In this document: positions 8,361 to 18,672 of the stretch, in pieces
Position numbering within the stretch: position 1 is the first letter of the stretch
How the letters are laid out: each line of letters begins with the position of its first letter
NCBI RefSeq assembly: GCF_900609045.1
Contig: NZ_UXAV01000042.1
Location: 186,001-250,000 of the forward strand
Reading direction: 5' to 3'
Source of the DNA: Filibacter tadaridae
GTDB lineage: Bacteria; Bacillota; Bacilli; Bacillales_A; Planococcaceae
DNA: 64,000 bases
Program-made: the position numbers and the translations under genes
The notes under the pieces: model-generated
What the model was told of the DNA's origin: nothing
Databases searched by the model: none
Seen by the model: the letters and a program-made list of their open reading frames with translations, nothing else

Positions 8361-10134
8361 TATTTTTAAGTGGCAAAATACAACTAAAAAGAGTACCTTC
8401 TTTTTCTACTTTTATTGCGGAAATAGTTCCACCGTGTGAGTCAATGATATTTTTAGCAATTGCTAGACCCAGCCCGGTTCCACCTTTTCCTCTCGTCCTT
8501 GCTTTATCCGCTTTATAAAATCGTTCGAAAATATAAGGCAAATCTTCATCTGGGATGCCGACACCCGTATCTGTAACTGTAACTCTTACCGTATCTTTAT
8601 TCGTTTCGACGCCAAGGGTTACATGTCCTCCATCAGGAGTGTGACGGATTGCGTTATCCAGGAGATTCGTAAAGACCTGTTCCAACCGATCACCATCTGC
8701 ATGCAACACGAGTTCCATATCCACTGTATGCTCAAATGTTAAATCTACATTTGAATCGCGAGCGACCTGCATGAATTTGTTAACGATACGGTCAAGAAAC
8801 GGAACGATTAATAAATCATCTTTGTAAAGCCGCATATGCCCAGATTCCATTCTCGCTAGATCCAGTAGGTCGGTTACAAGACGGCCCATCCTTTTGGACT
8901 CTTCATGGATTATTTGCATAATCTCATTGCGTTCCTCGTCGCTCGTAGAGACACCATCGATAATCGCTTCACTATACCCTTGTAACATGGAGATAGGTGT
9001 ACGTAGCTCGTGTGAAACGTTTGCGATGAAGTCTGAACGCAGTTTTTCCAATTGATGTTGCTCTGTCATATCCCGAAGAACTGCAACGGCTCCGCGTATG
9101 CTATTAGCACTGTATAGCGGGCTAATGGATATCATATAGAACTTTCCACCTAACTCCAGTTCCTCTTCAAGTTCTTCGGCAAATGATATCACATGTTCAA
9201 GCATATGCACGATTTCTGGCGGAATGAGTTCATCTCTTGTACTGTTTTTAAAAAGCCAATTCTGCAATAATTTTTCAGCTTGAGGATTGCTGAGTAATAT
9301 TGTGGAATCTCGATTGAAAGTAATAACTGCATCCGTCATCGATGTTAGTATACTGGAAAGTTGCTCTTTTTCTTGATTGATGAGTTCAACATGGTATTTT
9401 AACTGTTTTCCCATCTGATTAAAGGCGGTTGCAAGTTGACCAATTTCGTCATTTTGTAGAACTGGCAGACGTGTATCAAAGTTTCCTTTCGACAATTCGA
9501 AAGCTGCTTGACGCAACCCACGTAAAGGGGATGTAATCCTTGTTGAAAGGAAGAATGCGAATATGGTCGTTAATATAAAGGCGATGAATGCGGATAAGAA
9601 AACGATATGTGTCGTTCGTTTTGTCGTTCTATGAACAGATTCCAAGCTTTGATAAATGACAACGGAGCCTTTCAGTTCAGCCTCTTTATCAAATGAGTCA
9701 ATGATCACCATATATTCTTCTAAAACGCCGTCCTCAGAAAGTGAAGGCAACATCATTTCTTTTAAAACAGGATTATCTTTATCGACGTTAAGTATAAAAT
9801 TGGAGTCCGATAAAATTTTTCCCTCAATTTTATCTGTGTTCAAACCTGTATGGAATTGATGAACGATTTTTCCATTGTTATTTAATATCATTGCATTGGT
9901 TTCGTCATCCAAAATGTCTTGTATAATTCTACCCATCGATATTGGATCATCATCATCCATAACAATCTTCCCGATTGTTGTAGCCTCTCTTCGCAATGAA
10001 TCCTCAGCTTGAGTAGTATGGAAATTATCGAGAAACTCCAACAGCAGTGCAGTCACAATAAATAGGACAAAGGAAACGAGAAGCAAAATGGTTGCCCACA
10101 GCTTCCCGACGATTGAATTCCATATCCTATTCAT
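8356..10134 (-). CDS. resE: sensor histidine kinase ResE
   Basis: About 592 residues. Two membrane spans (near 10-30 and 175-198) enclose an extracytoplasmic sensor domain; HAMP follows, then a PAS-like stretch, the phospho-acceptor box FIANVSHELRTP and an ATPase domain with DNAIRHTP, DTGVGIP and GKGGTGLGLAI. ResE with ResD governs respiration genes under oxygen limitation or nitric oxide. I use ATG 10134, which begins MNRIWNSIVGKLW like B. subtilis ResE and has GAGG six bases upstream within resD; an in-frame start at 10161 would overlap resD by 35 bases. With 10134 the overlap is 8 bases. Confidence 0.95.
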   Translation of the reverse strand: MNRIWNSIVGKLWATILLLVSFVLFIVTALLLEFLDNFHTTQAEDSLRREATTIGKIVMDDDDPISMGRIIQDILDDETNAMILNNNGKIVHQFHTGLNTDKIEGKILSDSNFILNVDKDNPVLKEMMLPSLSEDGVLEEYMVIIDSFDKEAELKGSVVIYQSLESVHRTTKRTTHIVFLSAFIAFILTTIFAFFLSTRITSPLRGLRQAAFELSKGNFDTRLPVLQNDEIGQLATAFNQMGKQLKYHVELINQEKEQLSSILTSMTDAVITFNRDSTILLSNPQAEKLLQNWLFKNSTRDELIPPEIVHMLEHVISFAEELEEELELGGKFYMISISPLYSANSIRGAVAVLRDMTEQHQLEKLRSDFIANVSHELRTPISMLQGYSEAIIDGVSTSDEERNEIMQIIHEESKRMGRLVTDLLDLARMESGHMRLYKDDLLIVPFLDRIVNKFMQVARDSNVDLTFEHTVDMELVLHADGDRLEQVFTNLLDNAIRHTPDGGHVTLGVETNKDTVRVTVTDTGVGIPDEDLPYIFERFYKADKARTRGKGGTGLGLAIAKNIIDSHGGTISAIKVEKEGTLFSCILPLKNM

Positions 10135-10846
10135 TGTGGACCTCGAATTTGTAGCCGACACCCCAAACAGTTACAATCATTTTTGCAGAGCGTTCTGAAA
10201 CACGACTCAACTTTTCGCGAAGTCGCTTAACATGTGTATCCACTGTTCGAAGGTCCCCGAAAAATTCATAGTGCCAGACCTCTTTTAAAAGCTGTTCTCT
10301 ATCGAAAACTTTGTCAGGTGATTTTGCAAGAAAATAAAGAAGCTCATATTCCTTTGGCGTCAAATTCACTTCCGTACCTTCCGCCGTAACGCGGTGTGCA
10401 TCATGATCTATTGTCAATTGTGGGAATACGACTAAATCTTTTGATGTAGATGTAGGTGAAGTACCCGAAAAAGCAACAGACCTTCGAAGTATGGCTTTTA
10501 CGCGTAACACTACTTCCCGCGGACTAAACGGTTTAACTATGTAATCATCTGCACCAGATTCGAAGCCGGTTACGCGATCAGCTTCTTCCCCTTTTGCTGT
10601 AAGCATAATGATAGGTATCAGCATTTTCTTTTCTCTTAATTGTTGTAATACTTCAAGACCGTCTACTTCAGGCATCATTTGATCGAGCAGGATACAATCA
10701 TATTGATTTGTAAGCACCATTTCAAGCGCCTCTGCACCATCTACTGCTTCATCTACTTCATATCCTTCACGAGTTAGGTACATCGTTAAGAGTCGGCGAA
10801 TCCTCTCTTCGTCATCAACGACTAATAGTGTCACTTTTTCTTCCAT
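10127..10846 (-). CDS. resD: response regulator ResD
   Basis: A 239-residue OmpR-family regulator. The receiver domain holds the acidic DDEE near residue 11, phosphorylatable Asp near 56 in LLDQMMPEVDG, and Lys near 106 in VKPFSPRE. The C-terminal winged helix runs from about 145 (LTPKEYELLYFLA) to the end (VWGVGYKFE). It is expected to activate resABC, ctaA and anaerobic genes when phosphorylated by ResE. A terminator hairpin separates it from resC, so resDE has its own transcript. Confidence 0.95.
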   Translation of the reverse strand: MEEKVTLLVVDDEERIRRLLTMYLTREGYEVDEAVDGAEALEMVLTNQYDCILLDQMMPEVDGLEVLQQLREKKMLIPIIMLTAKGEEADRVTGFESGADDYIVKPFSPREVVLRVKAILRRSVAFSGTSPTSTSKDLVVFPQLTIDHDAHRVTAEGTEVNLTPKEYELLYFLAKSPDKVFDREQLLKEVWHYEFFGDLRTVDTHVKRLREKLSRVSERSAKMIVTVWGVGYKFEVHNE

Positions 10847-10913
10847 AACTTATTACCCCTTTCGATATGCTTCTAACTCCATTGTACAAGCGGTTCTTTG
10901 AAATTGAAATAAA

Positions 10914-10951
10914 AAGGCTGTACAGCAATTTTTCAACTGCTGTACAGCCTT
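10914..10951 (-). terminator. terminator between resC and resD
   Basis: AAGGCTGTACAGCA (14 base pairs) pairs with its complement around a 10-base loop; on the minus strand TTTTTATTT follows. It ends the resABC transcript before resD. Confidence 0.88.
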
Positions 10952-10977
10952 GATCCAGTCAAAAATGCCCGACTTCG

Positions 10978-12162
10978 TTATGCGTAAGAATGCAATCCCG
11001 CAATAATCAAGTTAACTGCAATTAGGTTAAACATGATAATGATGAATCCGATTACTGCAAGCCATGCTGATTTTTCACCTTCCCAACCGCGTGATAAACG
11101 AAGGTGAAGGAAAGCAGCATAGAATAGCCATGTAATAAGTGCCCAGACTTCCTTCGGATCCCATCCCCAGAATCTGGACCAAGCCTCATGTGCCCAAATC
11201 ATTGCAAAAATGAGTGCACCGAGCGTAAAGACCGGGAAACCGATAAGAACAGAACGATAACCAATTTCATCCATCAATTGCGAATTCGCCTTTTTAGCAA
11301 ATGGCTGGAGCACCATTGCTAGTGGACGTCGGAAAATAAGGCGAAGCAATACATAGAGCACAATGCCTGTCCCGATAGACCAAACAAACGTTGTCAATGT
11401 CTTCGCATTGACAATTGGTGGCATTTCTGCGATTGGTTCCATTGCCCCTTCAGTAAGCGCCTTGTATTCATGCATTCCAAAAAGTGGTGGGTAGTTGTAT
11501 TCAATCTTTGCAGGCGCTTCATTTTTATCGATATATGTGAATTTAGCTTCATAACCTGCAATGCTAAATGCCGTAGAAGAAACTACGAAACCTATTACTA
11601 GGACAAGTGTAAACATAACTGCTTCCAGCCAGAAACGCTGCTTCGATTTCTTCGTCAAATCAACATTTTTCAAGAGGTAGATAAGTCCAGCTACAGCACT
11701 GATTGCAAGTATGGATTCACCTAGTGCAGCAGTAATTACGTGAACCGTCAGCCAATAACTTTTCAACGCTGGAATAAGCGGTGTAATCTCTTTCGGAAAC
11801 ATGCTTGCATAACCAATAATAATAATTGCAATCGGCAAAGCAAACAAACCAAGCGATGGTGTTCGGTATAAGAAAAATAATAAAATAAACGATCCAACTA
11901 GCATCATACCAAATGCAGTTGTGAATTCGAACATATTACTAACAGGCGCGTGGCCGGATGCAATCCAACGCGTGATAAAATAACCGATATGACAGAGAAA
12001 ACCGATTATCGTAATAGTAATCGCGACTTTCCCCCATTTATTGTTCTTATCAGTCGTTTCAGCCTTTCCACCTTTAATTGCGCCGCCAAAAAAAAGGGTT
12101 GCAATTAGATAGGCGATAAATGAAACGAATAGTAAATTCGAACTTATTGATGCAAGTGCCAT
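10978..12162 (-). CDS. resC: cytochrome c biogenesis protein ResC (CcsA family)
   Basis: A 394-residue polytopic membrane protein with about eight spans. The tryptophan-rich haem-handling motif [20 protein letters not shown] near residue 328, with its flanking histidines, is the signature of CcsA/ResC in system II cytochrome c maturation. It works with ResB to export haem and attach it to apocytochrome c outside the membrane. Its ATG overlaps the resB stop (TAATG). Confidence 0.96.
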   Translation of the reverse strand: MALASISSNLLFVSFIAYLIATLFFGGAIKGGKAETTDKNNKWGKVAITITIIGFLCHIGYFITRWIASGHAPVSNMFEFTTAFGMMLVGSFILLFFLYRTPSLGLFALPIAIIIIGYASMFPKEITPLIPALKSYWLTVHVITAALGESILAISAVAGLIYLLKNVDLTKKSKQRFWLEAVMFTLVLVIGFVVSSTAFSIAGYEAKFTYIDKNEAPAKIEYNYPPLFGMHEYKALTEGAMEPIAEMPPIVNAKTLTTFVWSIGTGIVLYVLLRLIFRRPLAMVLQPFAKKANSQLMDEIGYRSVLIGFPVFTLGALIFAMIWAHEAWSRFWGWDPKEVWALITWLFYAAFLHLRLSRGWEGEKSAWLAVIGFIIIMFNLIAVNLIIAGLHSYA

Positions 12163-13814
12163 TATTGTTGATCCCCTTCCAGGTTTTCACTCGTGGATTC
12201 TTTATCTAACCTGTCTTCATAAGCAGGCAAATGTGCTATATCTTGCACTTGATTCAATTCTTTTTTCAGAGAGAACCAGTTTTTATTTGTATGGGCTGCG
12301 ATAAGTAATGTATTATCTTTTCCTTTTTGAATCCATATTCTTCTATGATTCCAATAAGACCCCATAGCAACACCGATCATGAAAATAATTCCTCCAAATA
12401 GAAGAATATATAATGTTCTATCCTTACGTATTGTAAGACCGGAAATATCACGGGTATCTGCCTTAATAAAATTAACTTTGTAGGCATTCTCTTCGGTTTC
12501 TAGTGTTTGACGAATTGCGACAAAACTTCTTTCCCCGTCTGGTTTTTCAGGTGTCACCATTTCAAAGATAAATGCGGGGTTATTCGGAATTGGTGATTTC
12601 GAAACCGGTTCGCCATTTTCAACACCGTCATAATCCGGATAATAATCCAGCAATTTCACTTTCGTACCTTCAGCTAGTTCGTACGTATCCTCAGGATCTA
12701 CTAAGTCAACAGTGAACTCCCCGAGAGATTTCCCGGTTTCTTTTTGTGTCAGTTGGAATGTCATTGCTTTAAGCTCGTCTAATCGGAAATCCATTTGAAA
12801 AATACTGTATCCATCGAATGTAAGTGGCTTATTGACAATGATTGAGTATTCCTTTTCCAACTTCCGATGTTCCGATTGTCCCGGTAAACCGCCTTCTTTA
12901 TTTTTATACAAAGCGACATCCGTTTGATAATTTTTTGCAATCGAACCGACCCGGTCAAGTGCCTCGCCGTAAATCTCCTTTGCTTCATCTTTTGTGTAAT
13001 TCTCTAAAATAAATCCTTTGCTTTCCAGAAAATAACCGGGAGCACCAGGAATTGAGCGTGTTTCGCCTTCCCGAATCCACATCGTTTCATCGACATAGAA
13101 GCCCGGTATACCTCGAAGTAAAATACCGAAAAGGAAAATAATGAGGCCTGCGTGATTTATATAAGGTCCCCACCGAGAAAAACGATTTTTTTCTGCGAGA
13201 AGAGCACCTTCTTCTGTTTTTACGTTGTATCGAAGACTTTTCAACTTTTCTTCTGCTTTCCCTAATGCTTCATCAGGGTCGTCAGATGATCCTTCACCAA
13301 AAATACGTTGTACTTTCATAAAAGAAGCATGACGTTTCGTCCGTTGCTTTTTCAACGACTTGTAAAGCGGAAAAACTCTATCGACACTTGCAATAATAAT
13401 AGAAGTTCCAAGCATACCGACTAGTGTGATGAACCACCAGCTGTTATACATATCATAAAAACCTAATTTATAATAAATAGTACCAAAAACTCCGTACAGT
13501 CTTTCGTAGTAAGCAGCTATGTCCGCATCAGTGGATACTGGCACGTATAACTTTTGGGGGAATAACGTCCCGATTGCCGATGTAACCAAGACAGCCACGA
13601 TAATGCTAATCCCTATTTTAACACTGGAGAAGAAGTTCCAAATCCTATCGATTATTGATCGTTTATAGGTTTGGGATCTTCTAGCTGATCCTTCATAACG
13701 CATATCGACCGTTTCACTTTGTTTAGCCTCTGTTGTTTGTGGTCGTCCACATCGTTCACAAAGCACTGTGCCAAATGGATTTTCATGACCACACTGACAG
13801 TTGATTTTGCTCAT
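12162..13814 (-). CDS. resB: cytochrome c biogenesis protein ResB (Ccs1 family)
   Basis: A 550-residue membrane protein with three early spans (near 60-85, 125-145 and 212-232), a long extracytoplasmic domain and a last span near 474-494. The [12 protein letters not shown] and NFFSSVKIG segments before the first span are typical of Bacillus ResB. The N-terminus carries a small zinc ribbon (CQCGH then CERCG), also seen in related bacilli. Partner of ResC in system II haem ligation. An AAGGAG site precedes ATG 13814, 13 bases after resA. Confidence 0.95.
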   Translation of the reverse strand: MSKINCQCGHENPFGTVLCERCGRPQTTEAKQSETVDMRYEGSARRSQTYKRSIIDRIWNFFSSVKIGISIIVAVLVTSAIGTLFPQKLYVPVSTDADIAAYYERLYGVFGTIYYKLGFYDMYNSWWFITLVGMLGTSIIIASVDRVFPLYKSLKKQRTKRHASFMKVQRIFGEGSSDDPDEALGKAEEKLKSLRYNVKTEEGALLAEKNRFSRWGPYINHAGLIIFLFGILLRGIPGFYVDETMWIREGETRSIPGAPGYFLESKGFILENYTKDEAKEIYGEALDRVGSIAKNYQTDVALYKNKEGGLPGQSEHRKLEKEYSIIVNKPLTFDGYSIFQMDFRLDELKAMTFQLTQKETGKSLGEFTVDLVDPEDTYELAEGTKVKLLDYYPDYDGVENGEPVSKSPIPNNPAFIFEMVTPEKPDGERSFVAIRQTLETEENAYKVNFIKADTRDISGLTIRKDRTLYILLFGGIIFMIGVAMGSYWNHRRIWIQKGKDNTLLIAAHTNKNWFSLKKELNQVQDIAHLPAYEDRLDKESTSENLEGDQQ

Positions 13815-13827
13815 TTAGATGTACTCC

Positions 13828-14361
13828 TTAATCGGGTTGAATGCTTTCCATATGGGATTTAATCTCATCTTCCGACATTTCCCGTGTTATGATTTGTTCG
13901 ATTCTTCCTTCTTTATTAATAAGGAAGGTCGTAGGAAGCGGGATAATATTATAAACTTCTTTTACACTTTCGGTTTTATCGATTGCGATTGGGAAAGTCA
14001 ACTTATAATTATCTCTGAATGCTTCTACCTTCAAATCGGATCCTTTAATATTCACTGCTAAGATATGGACGCCCTTCTTTTCGAAAGCCTTGTATTGGCT
14101 TTCCATAAATGGCATCTCTCTTTTACATGGTCCACACCATGTTCCCCAGAAGTTAAGAAATACACCCTCTCCCTTATAATCGGAAAGGCGATGTTTGTTA
14201 CCATCTAAATCAGTCAGTTCAAAATCTGGAGCCATGTCACCAACAGCTAACACATCCACTTTATCTTTGAACGCGATTGTGTATACGACTGCTGAAACAA
14301 GAAGTAAGAGGACAACCGTCCGTATCACAAGACGTTTTTTCTTTTTACTTTTACTTGCCAC
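13828..14361 (-). CDS. resA: thiol-disulfide oxidoreductase ResA
   Basis: A 177-residue membrane-anchored thioredoxin-like protein: one N-terminal span (residues 10-28) and a thioredoxin fold with the active site WCGPC near residue 75. ResA reduces the CxxCH disulfide of apocytochrome c before haem attachment. Translation starts at GTG 14361, eight bases after AAGGAGG. It heads the resABC operon. Confidence 0.95.
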   Translation of the reverse strand: MASKSKKKKRLVIRTVVLLLLVSAVVYTIAFKDKVDVLAVGDMAPDFELTDLDGNKHRLSDYKGEGVFLNFWGTWCGPCKREMPFMESQYKAFEKKGVHILAVNIKGSDLKVEAFRDNYKLTFPIAIDKTESVKEVYNIIPLPTTFLINKEGRIEQIITREMSEDEIKSHMESIQPD

Positions 14362-14469
14362 CCTGTCTGCCTCCTTACAATAAATAAGTTCTACCGCTCA
14401 TTATTATAACAAAAAAATTTCCCGATAAGCTTCGCATAATTGTATGGATTGTGAACAATATCGATAGAA

Positions 14470-15201
14470 TCAGCCAATTTTCCCTGTTTCCGCTAATACC
14501 CGTAGCTGTTTAACCTCATGTGTTGTCAATTCCCGGGCTTCTCCTGCATTTAGACCATGCGTTGTAAGCATCGCAAATGATTCTCGTCTCAGTTTTTGAA
14601 CAGGGCTACCTATCGCTTCGAACATCCGGCGTACTTGACGGTTTTTCCCCTCATGAATTGTAATTTCGATTAGGGAAGTTCCCGCTTTTTTATCAACCGT
14701 CCGCATCTTGACTTTAGCCGGCGCAGTCATCCCGTCCTCAAGAACAACGCCCGATTCAAGTTTTCGTAGTGCTTCCCGTTCTGGCATCCCTTTGACTTTT
14801 GCGATGTACTTTTTCTTAATACCGTATTTCGGATGTGTCATCAGATAAGAGAAGTCTCCGTCATTTGTCAGTATAATGACACCCGAAGTATCATAATCCA
14901 ATCTTCCGACAGGGAATATTCGTTGGGAGACTTGTGGAATTAAATCCAGTACAGTCTTTCTGCCTTTTTCATCATGAACTGTAGAAATAACACCTCTTGG
15001 TTTATATAGCAGATAGTAGACGAAGCTCTCTTTTACAAGTTCTACGCCTTCTACTTCCACTCTATCTGAATTAGATACTTTTGTACCGAGTTCTGTTACG
15101 ACAATACCATTCACTTTTACTTTTCCATCCACAATGAGTGTTTCGGATTTTCTCCGTGATGCTACTCCTGCTTGTGCTAATACTTTCTGTAATCTTTCCA
15201 T
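14470..15201 (-). CDS. rluB: 23S rRNA pseudouridine synthase RluB
   Basis: A 243-residue RsuA/RluB-family enzyme. An S4 RNA-binding domain occupies residues 1-60 and the catalytic aspartate is in VGRLDYDTSGV near residue 101; the family block IHEGKNRQVRRMFEAIG is near 190. RluB makes pseudouridine in helix 89 of 23S rRNA. It lies upstream of resA as in B. subtilis and has a GGGGTG ribosome site. Confidence 0.92.
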   Translation of the reverse strand: MERLQKVLAQAGVASRRKSETLIVDGKVKVNGIVVTELGTKVSNSDRVEVEGVELVKESFVYYLLYKPRGVISTVHDEKGRKTVLDLIPQVSQRIFPVGRLDYDTSGVIILTNDGDFSYLMTHPKYGIKKKYIAKVKGMPEREALRKLESGVVLEDGMTAPAKVKMRTVDKKAGTSLIEITIHEGKNRQVRRMFEAIGSPVQKLRRESFAMLTTHGLNAGEARELTTHEVKQLRVLAETGKIG

Positions 15202-15258
15202 TGTTTCACCCCGTAGTTCAGTCTGTAAAAAATTATGTCATACTTTGTCGCAAATGAA

Positions 15259-15291
15259 AAGAAGACTGACCTAAATAGCGTCAGTCTTCTT
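15259..15291 (-). terminator. terminator after the scpA-scpB-dacB operon
   Basis: AAGAAGACTGAC pairs perfectly with GTCAGTCTTCTT around a 9-base loop and is followed on the minus strand by TTCATTTG. It separates dacB from rluB. Confidence 0.85.
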
Positions 15292-15366
15292 GATTTAGTC
15301 ACATTTCAACTTACCACGTGGATTATATGTTGAAAATACTTCGTTATTCTGATTGTAATCAATCAG

Positions 15367-16365
15367 TCACCTTTGAATTAGAACTTCCGTAGTAAGCAGT
15401 GCTTCATTGTCAAATGACACGGTCCATAATCCCTTGCTTGACTTCCCCTTATCTCTTGGGATGCGTATGAGATTTGAAAGCTTATCCTTTTCGTCTTTTT
15501 TCAAGAGGAGTCGAATAGGATTTTCTAATTCTGCTTCAATGCCAGGCAAGATATCATACGTTCCCTTTTTAGCAATCGTAACAAGGTTGTATGCGGAAAA
15601 TGTTTTCTGCGCCAAATGCGTGTGTGTTTTCCAATCGTCTGAATCATTTAACGTAACAACAATAATATTTTTCCCATCTTTTTCAAAGTATGTTGCAAGC
15701 GTCCTTCTGGCTACTTTAGTAAAGCCTGTTTTCCCGGCAATTGCTCCCGAATCAGATCCAATTAGCCGATGCTTATTTTGCCAGCTGTATACTTCATCAC
15801 CTTCTCGGTATACATAATTTTTTGATGTAGCAATTTTTCGAAACCTTTCATTTTTCATCGCATAGTACAGCATAAGTGCAGTATCACGTGCGGTGGACAG
15901 ATGCTGATCGTCATGTAAACCTGACGGATTCGTAAATTCAGTATCATTCAGTCCATATAGAAGTGCGTTGTCATTCATCATATCAACAAAGCCTTCCATT
16001 GATCCTCCGGCATGTTCAGCAAGGGCATGCGCTGCGTCATTGCCCGAACGAAGCATCAATCCGTAAAGAAGAGCCTCTGAATCGATAGTCATGCCTTGTT
16101 TCAAATAGATTGAAGAACCTTCCGCAGAAGCTGCACGAGATGATATCAAAACTTCACGATTAGGCACTCCACTTTCAAGAACCGTAAATGCTGTCCAAAT
16201 TTTAGTTAAGCTTGCAATTGGAAGCCTAACATTTTCATTTTGCCCATCTAAAAACCGACCGGTATCTGCGTCAATCACAGCCCAAGCTTGACCAGCAGCG
16301 GCATTTTTTGCTCCAACGCTAAAAAGAAGTGTAAAAAAAAGGACAACGATCAATGCCCGTTTCAA
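15367..16365 (-). CDS. dacB: D-alanyl-D-alanine carboxypeptidase (DacB/DacF family)
   Basis: A 332-residue exported penicillin-binding protein of family S11. A signal peptide spans about residues 1-24; the active-site motifs are S52-L-T-K55, SGN near 108 and KTG near 216. It trims the terminal D-Ala of peptidoglycan stem peptides. The position before rluB is that of sporulation gene dacB, which tunes spore cortex cross-linking, hence the symbol; spmA and spmB, its usual partners downstream, are missing. Start is TTG 16365 with GGAGG eight bases upstream, and it overlaps the scpB stop (TTGA). Assignment to DacB rather than DacF rests on position. Confidence 0.82.
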   Translation of the reverse strand: MKRALIVVLFFTLLFSVGAKNAAAGQAWAVIDADTGRFLDGQNENVRLPIASLTKIWTAFTVLESGVPNREVLISSRAASAEGSSIYLKQGMTIDSEALLYGLMLRSGNDAAHALAEHAGGSMEGFVDMMNDNALLYGLNDTEFTNPSGLHDDQHLSTARDTALMLYYAMKNERFRKIATSKNYVYREGDEVYSWQNKHRLIGSDSGAIAGKTGFTKVARRTLATYFEKDGKNIIVVTLNDSDDWKTHTHLAQKTFSAYNLVTIAKKGTYDILPGIEAELENPIRLLLKKDEKDKLSNLIRIPRDKGKSSKGLWTVSFDNEALLTTEVLIQR

Positions 16366-16973
16366 CGGTTAGTTCCTCCCCCATCATCTTCTATCGCAAA
16401 CGCTTCCTGAAATTTCGTCATGAACAAATCCGTTTCTCCAACAACATTCTCTTCTTGTAGTAGCAATGGCGGAAGCCCTTGAATGGATTCAAGTCCGAAA
16501 CGGTCGAGAAACAATTCAGTCGTACCATATAGAATTGCCCGCCCACTTCCTTCCGATCGTCCTTTTTCCATTATCAATCCTTTTGCAACAAGTGTATTAA
16601 TCGGCCCCTCCGATTTAACTCCGCGCAGGTCATCAATTTCAACCCGAGTCACAGGTTGTCGGTATGCGATGATTGCCAATACTTCGAGTGAGGCCTGAGA
16701 CATGGATTTTGGTGCTGGACTTTCCAGCAACCGTTTCATATCTTCTGCAAATTCGGATTTTGTCACAAGTACGTATGCACCACCAAGTACCTTTACTGTT
16801 ATCCCACAATCCTGACGTTGTTCATAGTTTGCTAGCAAACGATTAAGTGCCGCACTTACTATACTTTCTTCACGTTCTGTTAAAACCATTAATTGCTGCA
16901 TTGATAGCCCTTCATCTCCTACAATGAATAAAAAGCTTTCAATCATCCCTATTAAACGATCTTCCGTTTCCAT
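16362..16973 (-). CDS. scpB: segregation and condensation protein ScpB
   Basis: A 203-residue winged-helix protein. The block SLEVLAIIAYRQPVTRVEID and the following IRG-like RGVKSEG are ScpB signatures. ScpB dimers bind ScpA, the kleisin of the SMC condensin that compacts and segregates the chromosome. It lies four bases after scpA and overlaps dacB. Confidence 0.94.
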   Translation of the reverse strand: METEDRLIGMIESFLFIVGDEGLSMQQLMVLTEREESIVSAALNRLLANYEQRQDCGITVKVLGGAYVLVTKSEFAEDMKRLLESPAPKSMSQASLEVLAIIAYRQPVTRVEIDDLRGVKSEGPINTLVAKGLIMEKGRSEGSGRAILYGTTELFLDRFGLESIQGLPPLLLQEENVVGETDLFMTKFQEAFAIEDDGGGTNR

Positions 16974-16977
16974 TTCA

Positions 16978-17724
16978 TTAATCCTCCCGTCTGAACGAAA
17001 CAGTTAATCGGTCAAAATTACCAGCTTGCTCTACAATAACGTCTCTTCTTTTCATCAATTCAAGAAGTGATACAAATGTAACGACTAATCCGCCGGTATC
17101 ACCCATATCGAAAAGTGAATAAAAGTCACATCGTCCGCCCCCCCGTTGCAATGTAGCCATGATTTCATCCATTTTTTCCCCGACAGATAGTTCTGTTTTT
17201 GATATACTTGCAGTACGTGGAACTTTTAAGCGGTTTCGATCGAGCATTTTTTGAAATGCGCCGATCAAATCAAAAACATTCATATGTTCTTCTTTATCAG
17301 ATACAATTACTTCACCGAATACTGAGAGATCACCTGGATATTTTGTAAAATGCTCAGAGCGTTCTGCTGCGGATTCTTTAAGGCTTGTAGCTGCCTCTTT
17401 ATATTTCCTATATTCAATAATACGTGCAACAAGTTCATCACGCGGATCTTCTTCCATATCAAATCCTTGCTCATCACTGAAATCTTCACCTTCATGGACT
17501 GGGAGCAACATTTTGCTCTTAATCTCTATCAAAGTCGCCGCGAGTACGAGATATTCGCTCAATTCGTCTAGTTGTAGCACACGCATTGCGTGAAGGTGTT
17601 CTATGTACTGCTGTGTTAGTTCAGCCATAGGAATATCGTATATATCAATTTCAAGTCTGTTAATTAAATGTAATAATAAATCCAAGGGACCTTCAAACAC
17701 TTCAAGTTTCACTTTATACGACAA
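16978..17724 (-). CDS. scpA: segregation and condensation protein ScpA
   Basis: A 248-residue kleisin. The N-terminal signature FEGPLDLLLHLI near residue 10 contacts the SMC head, and the C-terminal winged helix closes the ring on the partner head. Start is TTG 17724 behind an AGGTAGG-type site. It heads the scpA-scpB-dacB operon, only 46 bases from a divergent gene. Confidence 0.94.
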   Translation of the reverse strand: MSYKVKLEVFEGPLDLLLHLINRLEIDIYDIPMAELTQQYIEHLHAMRVLQLDELSEYLVLAATLIEIKSKMLLPVHEGEDFSDEQGFDMEEDPRDELVARIIEYRKYKEAATSLKESAAERSEHFTKYPGDLSVFGEVIVSDKEEHMNVFDLIGAFQKMLDRNRLKVPRTASISKTELSVGEKMDEIMATLQRGGGRCDFYSLFDMGDTGGLVVTFVSLLELMKRRDVIVEQAGNFDRLTVSFRRED

Positions 17725-17770
17725 ATTTAAACACCTACCTATTATTTCTACTCATGAAAGGAATGTTTGC

Positions 17771-18286
17771 ATGCATCCATTACATCAACCACTCTTTGTA
17801 AAGTTTATTGTTTATTTTAATGACAATCAAGACTATTTTGAATGCCACGAAGTTCTAGAAGAGTATTGGAAGTCCCTTCCTGACGGCGATAAAACACATC
17901 CTTTGACTGCCTATATTCTACTTTCAACGGGGATGTATCATTGGCGGCGAGGAAATATCCCTGGGGCACTCCGTACGCTTCGAAATGCAGAAAAGAAGTT
18001 TCATTCAATCTCAAACCTGCATTCCGCTTTTACGGAAGAAATTGATTTTAAACGTTTACTAAACAATGTGCAAGCTACTATAGTAAGCATTTCGTCTGAG
18101 GGGCCATTTAGTTCATTTTTAATTGCTGTGACCTCACAGCAACTTAGACAACTCGTTGAAATTATGGAAGATTCTTTGCCACTCCTTCCTGAAGGCAGCG
18201 ATGCTATCATTCATAAACATATGCTAAGAGATAGGGAAGATATTCTACGTCTACGCGAAGAAAAAAAGAAGGGCAGACAGTGTTAA
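17771..18286 (+). CDS. DUF309 domain protein
   Basis: A 171-residue protein of the DUF309 family (YpuF-like). The conserved core FECHEVLEEYWK with the later GMYHWRRGN and GALRTLRNAEKKF segments is in the first 75 residues. The histidine and glutamates suggest metal binding, but no reaction is known. I start at ATG 17771 with AGGA nine bases upstream. It is the only plus-strand gene in a long minus-strand block and overlaps the end of ribT by four bases. Confidence 0.82.
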   Translation: MHPLHQPLFVKFIVYFNDNQDYFECHEVLEEYWKSLPDGDKTHPLTAYILLSTGMYHWRRGNIPGALRTLRNAEKKFHSISNLHSAFTEEIDFKRLLNNVQATIVSISSEGPFSSFLIAVTSQQLRQLVEIMEDSLPLLPEGSDAIIHKHMLRDREDILRLREEKKKGRQC

Positions 18287-18645
18287 TCTGCGCCTTCCTC
18301 TTTCATTGTACATTTTTTTATGAATGCGTTGGTTGTTTCTGTCGTAAGGCAGTTTTTGTCTGGAAAGAGGGCTTGTACTTTTGCAACCATCTCTTTCCCG
18401 ACGCCCTCTCCTCGAAAAGAAGGATTGACGGAAATATGTTGTAGTGTATATTCGTCTTCTCCCATTTCTAAACCGATTAAACCGATAAGATCTTCTTCTT
18501 TTTTCCATAAATACAGTAGCCAGTTTTCATCCGTTTCGTAAGTAGCGATTAGTTCTTGTAATTTCTTTACACTTTTATCACCGGGCATATACGATAGTAA
18601 ACCCATAGCAATTTTCTCATAAGTCTTCTTATAGCGTAAAAGCAT
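18283..18645 (-). CDS. ribT: GNAT acetyltransferase RibT
   Basis: A 120-residue GNAT-fold protein close to RibT: MLLRYKK at the start, GLLSYMPGDK, and the acetyl-CoA block HISVNPSFRGEGVGK near residue 72. In B. subtilis ribT is the last gene of the riboflavin operon and its substrate is unknown. Here the rib biosynthesis genes are absent and ribT stands alone between lysA and the DUF309 gene, so it is uncoupled from riboflavin synthesis. Confidence 0.88.
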   Translation of the reverse strand: MLLRYKKTYEKIAMGLLSYMPGDKSVKKLQELIATYETDENWLLYLWKKEEDLIGLIGLEMGEDEYTLQHISVNPSFRGEGVGKEMVAKVQALFPDKNCLTTETTNAFIKKCTMKEEGAD

Positions 18646-18672
18646 TGGTTAGATCCCTTCTTTTCTGAAAAT

